Assembly (NCBI GenBank): GCA_002368665.1
Contig: DFEK01000001.1
Span: forward strand, 124,001 to 188,000
DNA: 64,000 bases
Source of the DNA: Lachnospiraceae bacterium UBA3804
GTDB taxonomy: Bacteria > Bacillota > Clostridia > Lachnospirales > Lachnospiraceae
Reading direction: 5' to 3'
In this document: one piece after another, positions 44,056-52,231 of the stretch
Layout of the letters: each line of letters opens with the position of its first letter
Numbering within the stretch: position 1 is the stretch's first letter
Translations under genes and position numbers: made by a program
Notes under the pieces: generated by a model
Told to the model about the DNA's origin: nothing
Databases searched by the model: none
Seen by the model: only the letters and a program-made list of their open reading frames with translations

Positions 44056-45756
44056 ATGGTTTTTGACGGAATTACGGTTGCAGCCGTAGTGAAAGAATTG
44101 AATACAAGGCTTTTATCAGGTCGCATCACCAAAATTGCCCAGCCCGAGAAAGAAGAAATCCTTCTTACGATTAAGACGGATTCTTCCACGGAGAGGCTTT
44201 TTATCAATGCGTCTGCATCCATGCCGTCCATTTATCTGACGGATGAGAATAAACCGTCTCCGATGACGGCTCCGAATTTCTGCATGGTACTTCGAAAGCA
44301 CTTGCAGGGTGGCAGAATCCTAAAGATCGTCCAGCCGGGCCTTGAGAGAGTTGTTAAGATTCATGTGGAACATCTCGATGAAATGGGTGATCTCTGTGAG
44401 AGAGTTTTAATCTTCGAACTCATGGGGAAGCACAGCAATCTGATCCTGACCGATGCAAAGGCAATGATTTTGGATGCGATCAAACATGTAAGCGCATTCG
44501 TATCTTCCGTGCGTGAGGTACTGCCCGGACGCGACTATTTTATACCGAATACGGAAGATAAAGCCGATCTGCTAACTCTTATCGATAACGAGGAGGCTTT
44601 CAGACGCTCTTATGCCGAAGCCATGGCGAAACCGCTTCCGGTGTTTAAGAGGATTTATACATCCTATACGGGTATTTCTCCGCAGACTGCGATGGAACTT
44701 TGCAATAAGGCGGATGTTGACGGAGAAAGGGATTTCAGGACCGAAGAGGAGAAAGAAGCCTTATACGGGGAGCTTCGCAATCTGGTAAAAAAAGTCAAAG
44801 ACGGAGATTTGGAGCCCGTTTCCGCAGCTTTGGTCACTTATTATTCCGAGAAAAACAAAGCGGATGTGATTCGTTCCAAATCCGCGGACTTAAGACATCA
44901 TCTGCAGACACTTCTGGAGAGAGATTATAAGAAACTCGATCTGCAGAAGAAGCAGTTTGCCGATGCCGAGAACAGAGAGAAATACCGAATCTGCGGGGAA
45001 CTCTTGAATGCATACGGACACCAGATCGAGGATGGGTTGGACAAGGCGGAAGTTTTCGACTATTATGAAAACAAGAACCGGATCATCCGTCTGGATCCCG
45101 ATAAAACCGTATCCGAAAATGCCGTACGGTATTTCGATAAATACAATAAGTGTAAAAGAACCGCACAGGCACTGACGGAACAGATTCGGGAAAACGAAGA
45201 GGAAATCGAATATCTGGAAGGTGTAATGACTTATATTTCCCTGGCAAAGACGGAAGACGATCTGACGCAGATCAAGGCCGAACTGTGGGAGAGAGGATAT
45301 GTCAAACGTCTGGGCGGAATCTATGCCGCTAAAGGAAAGGACGGCAGATCCAAGGGAAAGAGCAGGATGCCCAAAGCCAAACCGCTTCATATTACGACCG
45401 ATGACGGATATGAGATTTATATCGGCAGAAACAATCTGCAGAACGAAGTAGTGACCTTTGAAATAGCGACAGGAAATGACTGGTGGTTCCATGCCAAAGG
45501 TGTACCGGGTGCGCATGTTGTTGTGAAATGCCCTCATGCGAATCAGGCAACGGAGTGGGATATGCCGGATGAAATGTTTGAACTGGCAGCCTCCTTAGCC
45601 CATACCAATTCCAAGAATAAGGATATGGAAAAGGGTGAGGTCGACTATCTTCGCCGGAAGAATGTGAAACGCCCGAATAAGGCGGCACCCGGATTTGTCG
45701 TATATTATACGAATTATTCGATGGTTGCCACCAAGAGGGATGATTTGGAATATTAA
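44056..45756 (+). CDS. rqcH: RqcH (Rqc2/NEMF homologue, NFACT family)
   Basis: Ribosome-associated quality-control factor that adds C-terminal alanine tails to stalled nascent chains on 50S subunits; older annotations call it fibronectin-binding protein. The 566 residues have NFACT-N (VFDGITVAAVVKELN, NFCMVLRKHLQGG), HhH and long coiled-coil regions (about 270-400), and NFACT-R (YIGRNNLQNEVVTFEIA, DWWFHAKGVPGAHVV). No other quality-control gene is adjacent. SD AAAGGA. Confidence 0.94.
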   Translation: MVFDGITVAAVVKELNTRLLSGRITKIAQPEKEEILLTIKTDSSTERLFINASASMPSIYLTDENKPSPMTAPNFCMVLRKHLQGGRILKIVQPGLERVVKIHVEHLDEMGDLCERVLIFELMGKHSNLILTDAKAMILDAIKHVSAFVSSVREVLPGRDYFIPNTEDKADLLTLIDNEEAFRRSYAEAMAKPLPVFKRIYTSYTGISPQTAMELCNKADVDGERDFRTEEEKEALYGELRNLVKKVKDGDLEPVSAALVTYYSEKNKADVIRSKSADLRHHLQTLLERDYKKLDLQKKQFADAENREKYRICGELLNAYGHQIEDGLDKAEVFDYYENKNRIIRLDPDKTVSENAVRYFDKYNKCKRTAQALTEQIRENEEEIEYLEGVMTYISLAKTEDDLTQIKAELWERGYVKRLGGIYAAKGKDGRSKGKSRMPKAKPLHITTDDGYEIYIGRNNLQNEVVTFEIATGNDWWFHAKGVPGAHVVVKCPHANQATEWDMPDEMFELAASLAHTNSKNKDMEKGEVDYLRRKNVKRPNKAAPGFVVYYTNYSMVATKRDDLEY

Positions 45757-45788
45757 TTGTGTAAATTTGGAAAAAGGGGAAAAGAAAG

Positions 45789-46919
45789 ATGAAAATCAAA
45801 TGCGAATACTGTGATTCGATGTTTGACGACACTTTGGAAAACTGCCCGGCCTGCGGTGCGCCGAATGCCAATGTTCGAAGAAGCACATCCGACCAGCCGA
45901 CCACCATCGGCGGATTGATGGCATGGTATGATTCCAAAGGCCTTCCGGGACCGGAAGTCACCCGATTCTTCATCGGACAGGACTACCGCGGACCGCGCGC
46001 GTTCGGTATTTACAAAGATGAGAACAGCGGAAAGTTTATCGTTTATAAAAACAAAGCCGACGGTTCCCGTGCTGTTCGATATGAAGGTACGGATGAGGCT
46101 TTTGCGGTAAACGAACTGCATACCAGGTTAAAGCAGGAAATCCTTCAGCAGAAGGCACATAATTTAAATGCACAGAATTATAAATCTTCGTTTAGCCGCC
46201 CCTCGTCAGGCAGAAGAAGAAAAAGCAGCTCACTGCTTGCTGCACTGATCACGCTGTTTTGCATGTTCGGAATACCGGCGGCTCTTTTCGGAATTGTGAC
46301 TTTGAAAACACTTCCGGCTGCCCCGGGGTATTATCAGTACGGTGATAGCCTGTATTATCATTACGATAAAGATATCTGGGGATATTATTCCGATGATTAC
46401 AACGAATGGCGTAAGTGCATCGGAAGCCCGAATCAGGAACTTGCCAGAAAGAAACCGGCAAAGAAATACTTCTTATCCGAGGATTATAAGCCCGAGTACG
46501 GCGGAATTGATTTCTACGAAAGTACGCTGTATCAGGATATCCTGAATAATTTCACCGTCACCCAGGGATATTATAACTACGGCGGAAACACCTATTATCA
46601 TTTAAGTCCGCAACAGGATGCCGGATGGTATATATACGATACGGACACCGGCGACTGGGACGATGTATGGATTACCGACATTCCCGCGGATCTGAAACAT
46701 CAAAACACCGCAACGGACTTCTGGTATACACCGACCTGGGATGAATCCACCCAGTACAGTGATTTCGAGCAGACGGAGATCTATCAGGATTACAAGGCGG
46801 AGCAGGAGCGTCAGGCATACGAAGCGGCTCATGATGATTACGATGACGATGATGATTATTCCTGGGATTCCGGCGATTCCTGGGATTCCGGATCCACCGA
46901 CTGGGACAGCGACTGGTAA
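45789..46919 (+). CDS. Zinc-ribbon membrane protein with tandem GYYxYG repeats
   Basis: Unknown function. The N-terminal zinc ribbon has CEYC...CPAC. An intracellular domain of about 120 residues follows (FFIGQDYRGPRAFGIYKDE), then a transmembrane segment at about 150-175. The external part has two similar units starting GYYQYGDSLYYHYDKDIWGYY and GYYNYGGNTYYHLSPQQDAGWYIY, spaced about 90 residues. The end is an acidic Trp/Ser/Asp tail (DDDDDYSWDSGDSWDSGSTDWDSDW in shortened form). SD AAAAGGGG. It follows rqcH by 32 nt, possibly cotranscribed. Confidence 0.75.
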   Translation: MKIKCEYCDSMFDDTLENCPACGAPNANVRRSTSDQPTTIGGLMAWYDSKGLPGPEVTRFFIGQDYRGPRAFGIYKDENSGKFIVYKNKADGSRAVRYEGTDEAFAVNELHTRLKQEILQQKAHNLNAQNYKSSFSRPSSGRRRKSSSLLAALITLFCMFGIPAALFGIVTLKTLPAAPGYYQYGDSLYYHYDKDIWGYYSDDYNEWRKCIGSPNQELARKKPAKKYFLSEDYKPEYGGIDFYESTLYQDILNNFTVTQGYYNYGGNTYYHLSPQQDAGWYIYDTDTGDWDDVWITDIPADLKHQNTATDFWYTPTWDESTQYSDFEQTEIYQDYKAEQERQAYEAAHDDYDDDDDYSWDSGDSWDSGSTDWDSDW

Positions 46920-46945
46920 ATTGCAAAAAAACATCCGCAGTTTGC

Positions 46946-46974
46946 TTGATAAAAAAAAGAGAATACCGTATAAT
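46946..46974 (+). promoter_or_regulatory. Promoter of the yicC-remA-gmk operon
   Basis: TTGATA (46946-46951), 17-bp spacer, TATAAT (46969-46974). Close to consensus. Confidence 0.75.
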
Positions 46975-46977
46975 AAT

Positions 46978-47020
46978 ATGGACTATGTGTGGGCTTTCAA
47001 CACGGTAGTCCATATTTTTT
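46978..47020 (+). promoter_or_regulatory. Promoter-proximal terminator-like hairpin before yicC
   Basis: ATGGACTA (46978-46985) pairs with TAGTCCAT (47006-47013), with an additional GTGT/ACAC inside, then ATTTTTTC. It starts within a few bases of the predicted transcription start and precedes the SD GGAGGG. It looks like an attenuator or a 5'-end stabiliser. Confidence 0.55.
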
Positions 47021-47041
47021 CGCCTTTTGGAGGGAATCGGA

Positions 47042-47920
47042 ATGGTAAAAAGCATGACCGGCTTTGGACGGTATGAGTTTAATGATGATAAATGCAAATG
47101 TTCCGTCGAGATCAAATCCGTAAATCACCGTTATCTCGATATGAGCGTTAAAATGCCGAAGCGTTTGAATTTCTTTGAAACATCGGTAAGAAACCTTTTG
47201 AAAGATACGATCAAGCGCGGTAAAGTGGATGTTTTCATCACTTTTGAAGAACTCGAAGAGCAGAGCGTAACCATCCGCTACAACAAGGCAGTCGCTGCCA
47301 AATACATGGAGTATTTAAATCAGATTTCCGAAGATTTCGGTCTGGAAAACGATACCAGGGTTTCGACTCTGTCCCGTTATCCCGAAGTGTTTGACATGGA
47401 TGAGTCCCAGGTGGACGAAGAAGCCATCTGGAAAGTCCTGGAAGTGACCGTTAAGGGCGCAGCCGAGAATTTTTCCGAGTCCAGAGTCAAAGAGGGAGAG
47501 AATTTAAAGAACGATCTGATCGGCAAGTTGGATGAAATGCTCGTGAATGTGGACTTTATCACGGAGCGTTCTCCCAAGATTATCGAAGAATACCGCGAAA
47601 GACTGAATTCAAAAATCGCAGAACTTCTGGGTGATACGCAGATTGACGAAAACAGAGTATTGACCGAGGTTGCCATTTTTGCCGACAAATCCTGCGTGGA
47701 CGAAGAACTGGTTCGTTTAAGAAGCCACATCAAAGCTACCAAGGATGCGTTAACGGCGGGCGGAGAAGTCGGCAGAAAACTTGATTTCATTGCACAGGAA
47801 ATGAACCGCGAAGCCAATACGACGCTTTCGAAAACAACCGATCTGGAAATCGCGAACGCTGCAATCGACTTAAAGACCAGTATCGAGAAGGTCAGAGAGC
47901 AGATTCAGAATTTGGAGTAA
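47042..47920 (+). CDS. yicC: YicC-family protein (endoribonuclease)
   Basis: The 292-residue YicC/YloC protein has the highly conserved N-terminus VKSMTGFGRYEF and the SVEIKSVNHRYLDMSVKMPK pattern. The C-terminal DUF1732 part has ELVRLRSHIKATKDAL, GRKLDFIAQEMNREANTTLSK and VREQIQNLE. Recent work assigns endoribonuclease activity to YicC; its targets here are unknown. The start at 47042 has GGAGGG upstream; an earlier in-frame ATG at 47027 does not match the family. One nt separates it from remA. Confidence 0.95.
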   Translation: MVKSMTGFGRYEFNDDKCKCSVEIKSVNHRYLDMSVKMPKRLNFFETSVRNLLKDTIKRGKVDVFITFEELEEQSVTIRYNKAVAAKYMEYLNQISEDFGLENDTRVSTLSRYPEVFDMDESQVDEEAIWKVLEVTVKGAAENFSESRVKEGENLKNDLIGKLDEMLVNVDFITERSPKIIEEYRERLNSKIAELLGDTQIDENRVLTEVAIFADKSCVDEELVRLRSHIKATKDALTAGGEVGRKLDFIAQEMNREANTTLSKTTDLEIANAAIDLKTSIEKVREQIQNLE

Positions 47921-47921
47921 T

Positions 47922-48158
47922 ATGGCTAAATTTGTACATATCGGATATGGAAATATGGTAAATGCCGACCGGGTGGATGCCATCGTAAGCCCAGATGCGG
48001 CTCCGATCAAACGCCTTGTGCAGACCGCCAAGGAAAACGGTGTTGCCGTGGATGCCACCCAGGGAAGAAAAACCAAAGCGGTTTTGGTGATGGCGGACGG
48101 CCAGGTGATTTTATCGGCTCTTCTTCCCGAAACCATTACGGCAAGAACCGGCGAATAA
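47922..48158 (+). CDS. remA: RemA-like DUF370 DNA-binding regulator
   Basis: A 78-residue protein of the DUF370 family; in B. subtilis RemA activates biofilm matrix operons. Visible features are VHIGYGNMVNADRVDAIVSPDAAPIKR and GRKTKAVLVMADGQVILSAL. The conserved placement between yicC and gmk supports it. Target genes here are not known. Confidence 0.93.
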   Translation: MAKFVHIGYGNMVNADRVDAIVSPDAAPIKRLVQTAKENGVAVDATQGRKTKAVLVMADGQVILSALLPETITARTGE

Positions 48159-48169
48159 AGGAGTCATCC

Positions 48170-48799
48170 ATGAAGAAAGGTGCATTAATAGTAATTTCCG
48201 GTTTTTCCGGCGCAGGCAAAGGAACACTGGTAAAGAAAATGCTTTCTGCATATGATCGTTTTGCCTTAAGCATTTCCATGACCACGAGAGCACCCAGAGA
48301 GGGCGAGGTAAACGGCAGGGAATACTTCTTCGTAACGAGGGAAGAATTCGATGAAACCGTTGCAAAGGGCGGTCTTCTGGAACATGCCACCTATGTGGGC
48401 AATTCCTACGGAACACCGAAATCCTATGTGGAAGAACAGATTGCAAACGGCAAGGACGTAATCCTGGAAATTGAAGTGCAGGGTGCACTGCAGGTAAAAG
48501 AAATCTTCCCGGAAGCAATTTTACTGTTCGTCACTCCTCCGAGCATTTCGGAATTAAAGAAGCGCCTGACCGGAAGAGGAACGGAAGCCGAAGAAGTCGT
48601 AAACAAGAGAATCCTTCGTGCGGCCGAAGAAGTGGTTTTAATGGACCGCTATGATTATATTTTGGTAAATGACGATTTGGATGAGTGCATGGCAAATGCC
48701 GTGAAGTACATCGATGCGGCAAAATGCGCACCCGTCCGGAACGAACATTTTATAAAAGGATTAAAAGAAGAGCTTGAAGGCTTTTCGAAAGGAGTCTAA
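48170..48799 (+). CDS. gmk: Guanylate kinase
   Basis: Phosphorylates GMP to GDP. The 209 residues start with the P-loop SGFSGAGKGTLVKKML, followed by ISMTTRAPREGEVNGREYFFV, GNSYGTPK and EIEVQGALQVK. Part of the yicC-remA-gmk-rpoZ order typical of Firmicutes. The 11-nt gap contains AAAGGAG. Confidence 0.96.
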   Translation: MKKGALIVISGFSGAGKGTLVKKMLSAYDRFALSISMTTRAPREGEVNGREYFFVTREEFDETVAKGGLLEHATYVGNSYGTPKSYVEEQIANGKDVILEIEVQGALQVKEIFPEAILLFVTPPSISELKKRLTGRGTEAEEVVNKRILRAAEEVVLMDRYDYILVNDDLDECMANAVKYIDAAKCAPVRNEHFIKGLKEELEGFSKGV

Positions 48800-48801
48800 T
48801 T

Positions 48802-49038
48802 ATGATGTTACATCCTTCTTATTCAGATTTGATGGCTGTTGTAAACAGCGAAGTGGAGCCCGGAGAAACTCCCATCGTTAACAGCCGTTATTCCATCGTT
48901 ATGGCTACATCCAAGAGAGCACGCCAGATCATCAACGGCGCAGAACCCCTTGTAAAGGCCGGAGACAGAAAGCCCCTTTCCATCGCAGTGGAAGAGCTTC
49001 AGGAATCCAAGATCAAAATAATCGGTGACGAGGAATAA
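48802..49038 (+). CDS. rpoZ: RNA polymerase omega subunit
   Basis: The 78-residue omega subunit assists polymerase assembly. It shows the pattern VNSRYSIVMATSKRARQIINGA and KPLSIAVEELQESKIKI. Position after gmk is diagnostic. Two nt separate it from gmk. SD AAAGGAG within the gmk end. Confidence 0.93.
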   Translation: MMLHPSYSDLMAVVNSEVEPGETPIVNSRYSIVMATSKRARQIINGAEPLVKAGDRKPLSIAVEELQESKIKIIGDEE

Positions 49039-49047
49039 GACTTTCGT

Positions 49048-50388
49048 ATGAAGATTCTTTTTATTTCACTCGGCTGTGATAAAAACTTAGTCGATTCGGA
49101 AGTGATGCTCGGCTATCTTTCCGAGGCGGGGTTTGAGATCACAAATGACGAGAGCGAAGCGGATATTGCGGTTGTCAATACCTGTTCGTTTATCCATGAC
49201 GCGAAGCAGGAAAGTGTCAATACCATCCTCGAGATGTCCGATCTGAAAGAAAAGGGACAGCTCAAGGTACTTTTGGTGTGTGGCTGCCTCGCCCAGCGTT
49301 ACGCCGATGAATTAAAAGAAGAACTTCCGCAGATTGATGCGATCCTCGGTACAATGGCGCTTGAGAATATCGTCGATGCCGTAAACGATGCCCTGAAAGG
49401 AAAGAAAGAATCGATTCTTCCTTCCATCGATACTTCGTTAACCGAAGCGAAGAAACGTATCGTTACGACGGGCGGATATTATGCGTATCTGAAAATCGCC
49501 GAGGGTTGCGATAAGTGCTGTACTTACTGTGCAATTCCTTCCATGCGCGGAAAATACCGCTCATTTTCCATGGACTATCTCGTGGATCAGGCCAAACATC
49601 TCGTTGAAGAAGTGGGCGTGAAAGAGCTGGTTTTGGTGGCACAGGAGACGACGATCTACGGTACGGATTTATACGGACACAAAGCGCTCACCGAACTGCT
49701 TCACCGTCTTGGGAAGATTGAAGAACTGAAATGGATCAGACTGCTTTACTGTTATCCGGAAGAAATTGACGAGGAACTTTTGCTTGCCATGAAAGACGAG
49801 CCTAAAGTCTGTCATTATCTGGATATTCCGATCCAGCATGCATCGGATGAGATTTTAAAGAGGATGGGCAGAAGAACATCCAATGCACAGTTACGCGAGA
49901 AAATCGCCATGATCCGTAGAATCCTTCCCGATATCTGTCTTCGGACCACTCTGATCACCGGTTTTCCGGGAGAGAGCGAAGAAGATGTGGAATGCTTAAA
50001 ACAGTTTGTGGAAGAAATGCGATTTGACCGCCTGGGAGTTTTTCCGTATTCGAAGGAAGAGGGCACTCCCGCAGCCAAAATGAAGGGACAGATTCCGAAG
50101 AAGACCAAGGAAAAGCGGGCAAAGGAAATCATGCTGATGCAGCAGGAGATTGCTTTTGCCAAGGCAAAGGAGAGAATCGGCTTATCCCTTCCGGTGATTG
50201 TTGAGGGACGTATTCCCGAAGATGATGTCTATGTTTGCAGAAGCTATCTGGATGCGCCTGATGTTGACGGACTGGTATTCGTAAACTGCGAGCGCGAATT
50301 CTGCAGCGGAGATATGATCCAAGTAAAGATCACCGACAGCAACGAATATGATTTGATTGGAGTTTTAGATAATGAATGCAGCGAATAA
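49048..50388 (+). CDS. rimO: Ribosomal protein S12 methylthiotransferase RimO
   Basis: Radical SAM enzyme that methylthiolates an Asp of S12. The 446 residues have an N-terminal UPF0004 domain (SLGCDKNLVDSEVMLG, NTCSFIHDAKQES, CGCLAQRY) supplying three cluster Cys. The radical SAM CX3CX2C is in EGCDKCCTYCAIPSMRG, and a C-terminal TRAM-like domain follows. Its stop lies 17 nt inside pgsA. Confidence 0.95.
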   Translation: MKILFISLGCDKNLVDSEVMLGYLSEAGFEITNDESEADIAVVNTCSFIHDAKQESVNTILEMSDLKEKGQLKVLLVCGCLAQRYADELKEELPQIDAILGTMALENIVDAVNDALKGKKESILPSIDTSLTEAKKRIVTTGGYYAYLKIAEGCDKCCTYCAIPSMRGKYRSFSMDYLVDQAKHLVEEVGVKELVLVAQETTIYGTDLYGHKALTELLHRLGKIEELKWIRLLYCYPEEIDEELLLAMKDEPKVCHYLDIPIQHASDEILKRMGRRTSNAQLREKIAMIRRILPDICLRTTLITGFPGESEEDVECLKQFVEEMRFDRLGVFPYSKEEGTPAAKMKGQIPKKTKEKRAKEIMLMQQEIAFAKAKERIGLSLPVIVEGRIPEDDVYVCRSYLDAPDVDGLVFVNCEREFCSGDMIQVKITDSNEYDLIGVLDNECSE

Positions 50389-50935
50389 ACTGACCCTGGC
50401 CAGGGTGATTATGATTCCGGTATTTCTGTTCTTTCTGCTAAACCAGAAGGACTTTATTCCGTTTAATATCCCGGCCATCGAGGAATATTCCAAATGGATC
50501 GCACTTTTGATCTTTGCCCTTGCGTCCATTACGGATGCACTGGACGGCAGGATTGCCAGAAAATACAATATGATCACCAATTTCGGTAAGTTCATGGATC
50601 CGCTTGCGGATAAGCTTTTGGTGAATCTTGCTCTGATCGGATTATTGATCCTCGGTAAAGTCAATCCCTGGCTGGTCATGCTGATCATTGGCAGAGATTT
50701 TATCATCAGCGGATTCAGACTGGTTGCGGCCGAAAAAGGCGTAGTCATCGCAGCCGGCATCTGGGGCAAGGTTAAAACCGCCGCACAGATGATCATGGTC
50801 ATCTTCCTGATCGCGGATATCCCGCAGATTAAGGTTGTCGGTTATGTACTGCAGTGGCTGGTATGTATCCTTACCGTGGTTTCGCTGATCGATTACCTCG
50901 TAAAGAACCGTTCCGTTTTGAAAGAGGAGAAATAA
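50372..50935 (+). CDS. pgsA: CDP-diacylglycerol-glycerol-3-phosphate 3-phosphatidyltransferase
   Basis: Integral membrane enzyme making phosphatidylglycerol phosphate. The 187 residues have NKLTLARVIMIPVF and the CDP-alcohol motif DALDGRIARKYNMITNFGKFMDPLADK (DG...AR...G...D...D). Several hydrophobic helices follow. It overlaps the end of rimO by 17 nt and precedes cinA, as in other Firmicutes. Confidence 0.95.
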   Translation: MNAANKLTLARVIMIPVFLFFLLNQKDFIPFNIPAIEEYSKWIALLIFALASITDALDGRIARKYNMITNFGKFMDPLADKLLVNLALIGLLILGKVNPWLVMLIIGRDFIISGFRLVAAEKGVVIAAGIWGKVKTAAQMIMVIFLIADIPQIKVVGYVLQWLVCILTVVSLIDYLVKNRSVLKEEK

Positions 50936-50958
50936 GCTCATATATTAAGGAGAATGAA

Positions 50959-52230
50959 ATGAACGCGGAATTTATTTTTGTAGGTACAGAGATTCTTCTT
51001 GGGAATATTTTGAATACGAATGCACAGTTTCTATCCGAACAGTGTGCTGCGCTGGGTATTTCCTGTTATTACCAGACGGTTGTCGGGGACAATAAAGACA
51101 GGATTACGAAGACATTTCTTCAGGCGTGGGACCGTTCGGATATTGTTATTTTCTCGGGCGGTTTGGGACCGACGGAAGATGATCTGACCAAGGAAACCGT
51201 TGCCGAGGCGCTTGATCTACCCATGGTCATGGATAAAAAAGCCATGGACAGCATTCGCGAGTTCTTTGCGCGTCGCGGCCTTGAGATGCCTCCGATCAAC
51301 GAAAAACAGGCATATGTTCCGCAGGGCAGCAAGGTTTTGTACAATGCAAACGGTACGGCTCCGGGAATTATCTGTGAAAAAGACGGAAAGATGGCCATTC
51401 TTCTTCCGGGGCCCGGAAACGAGCTGATGCCGATGTTTGAGAATGATGTACGGCCGTATCTTTCCTCCAAAAGCGATACGGTGATCGTTTCCAAGATGGT
51501 TAAAATGTGCGGAATCGGAGAGAGCGCGGTGGATGCCAGAATTCGTGATCTGACCGAAGAATCATCCAATCCCACCGTGGCACCTTATGCCAAAACAGGA
51601 GAGGTGCATGTCCGCGTTACAGCAAAGGCGCCGACGGAAAAAGAGGCATCCAAGCTGATCAAACCCGTGGTTCGCGAGTTGAAAAACCGTTTCGGTCCAT
51701 ATATCTATACTACGGAAGAAGATGTGACGCTGGAAAAAGCATGTGTGGATCTTCTGATTTCCAATCATCTGACCGTATCCACCGTGGAGTCCTGTACCGG
51801 CGGTCTGGTTGCGGGTCGACTGATCAATGTACCGGGTGTCTCCGAAGTACTGAAACTTTGCTATGTAACCTATTCGAACAAGGCAAAGCGTAAAATGCTC
51901 GGAATCAAGAAAGCGATTTTGGAAAAACACACGGCGGTAAGCCGCCAGGTTTGCGAAGATATGTTGAAGGGCGCTGCTTTTATCAATAAGGCAGATGTCG
52001 TTTTGGCCGTTACCGGTCTGGCGGGTCCGGACGGCGGAACAGAGGAAATTCCGGTCGGTACGGTCTTCATCGGATGCTCCGTAAAAGGCAAGATTACGGT
52101 GGAAAAATATAATTTTTCAGGAAATCGATCAAAAATCCGCGAAAATGCCGTGGCTTATTCGTTGGTATTATTGAGACGATGTGTACTGGAATATTTCAGT
52201 GAAGTAACTTTTGGCAGTGAGGGACAATAA
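50959..52230 (+). CDS. cinA: CinA family protein (competence/damage-inducible; NMN amidase type)
   Basis: The 423-residue product joins an N-terminal molybdopterin-binding-like COG1058 domain (FVGTEILLGNILNTNAQFLSE, FSGGLGPTEDDLTKE, LPGPGNE) to a C-terminal CinA amidase domain (TVESCTGGLVAGRLINVPGVS, VTGLAGPDGGTEEIPVGTVFIG). The start at 50959 follows AAGGAG by 8 nt; an in-frame start at 50854 lies inside pgsA and adds non-family residues. Role in NMN recycling or ADP-ribose hydrolysis is known for relatives. Confidence 0.94.
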   Translation: MNAEFIFVGTEILLGNILNTNAQFLSEQCAALGISCYYQTVVGDNKDRITKTFLQAWDRSDIVIFSGGLGPTEDDLTKETVAEALDLPMVMDKKAMDSIREFFARRGLEMPPINEKQAYVPQGSKVLYNANGTAPGIICEKDGKMAILLPGPGNELMPMFENDVRPYLSSKSDTVIVSKMVKMCGIGESAVDARIRDLTEESSNPTVAPYAKTGEVHVRVTAKAPTEKEASKLIKPVVRELKNRFGPYIYTTEEDVTLEKACVDLLISNHLTVSTVESCTGGLVAGRLINVPGVSEVLKLCYVTYSNKAKRKMLGIKKAILEKHTAVSRQVCEDMLKGAAFINKADVVLAVTGLAGPDGGTEEIPVGTVFIGCSVKGKITVEKYNFSGNRSKIRENAVAYSLVLLRRCVLEYFSEVTFGSEGQ

Positions 52231-52231
52231 A

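Noticed and set aside
44890..45537. - strand open frame of 215 codons opposite rqcH
   Set aside because: Fully within the rqcH coding region and without start signals or a family match.
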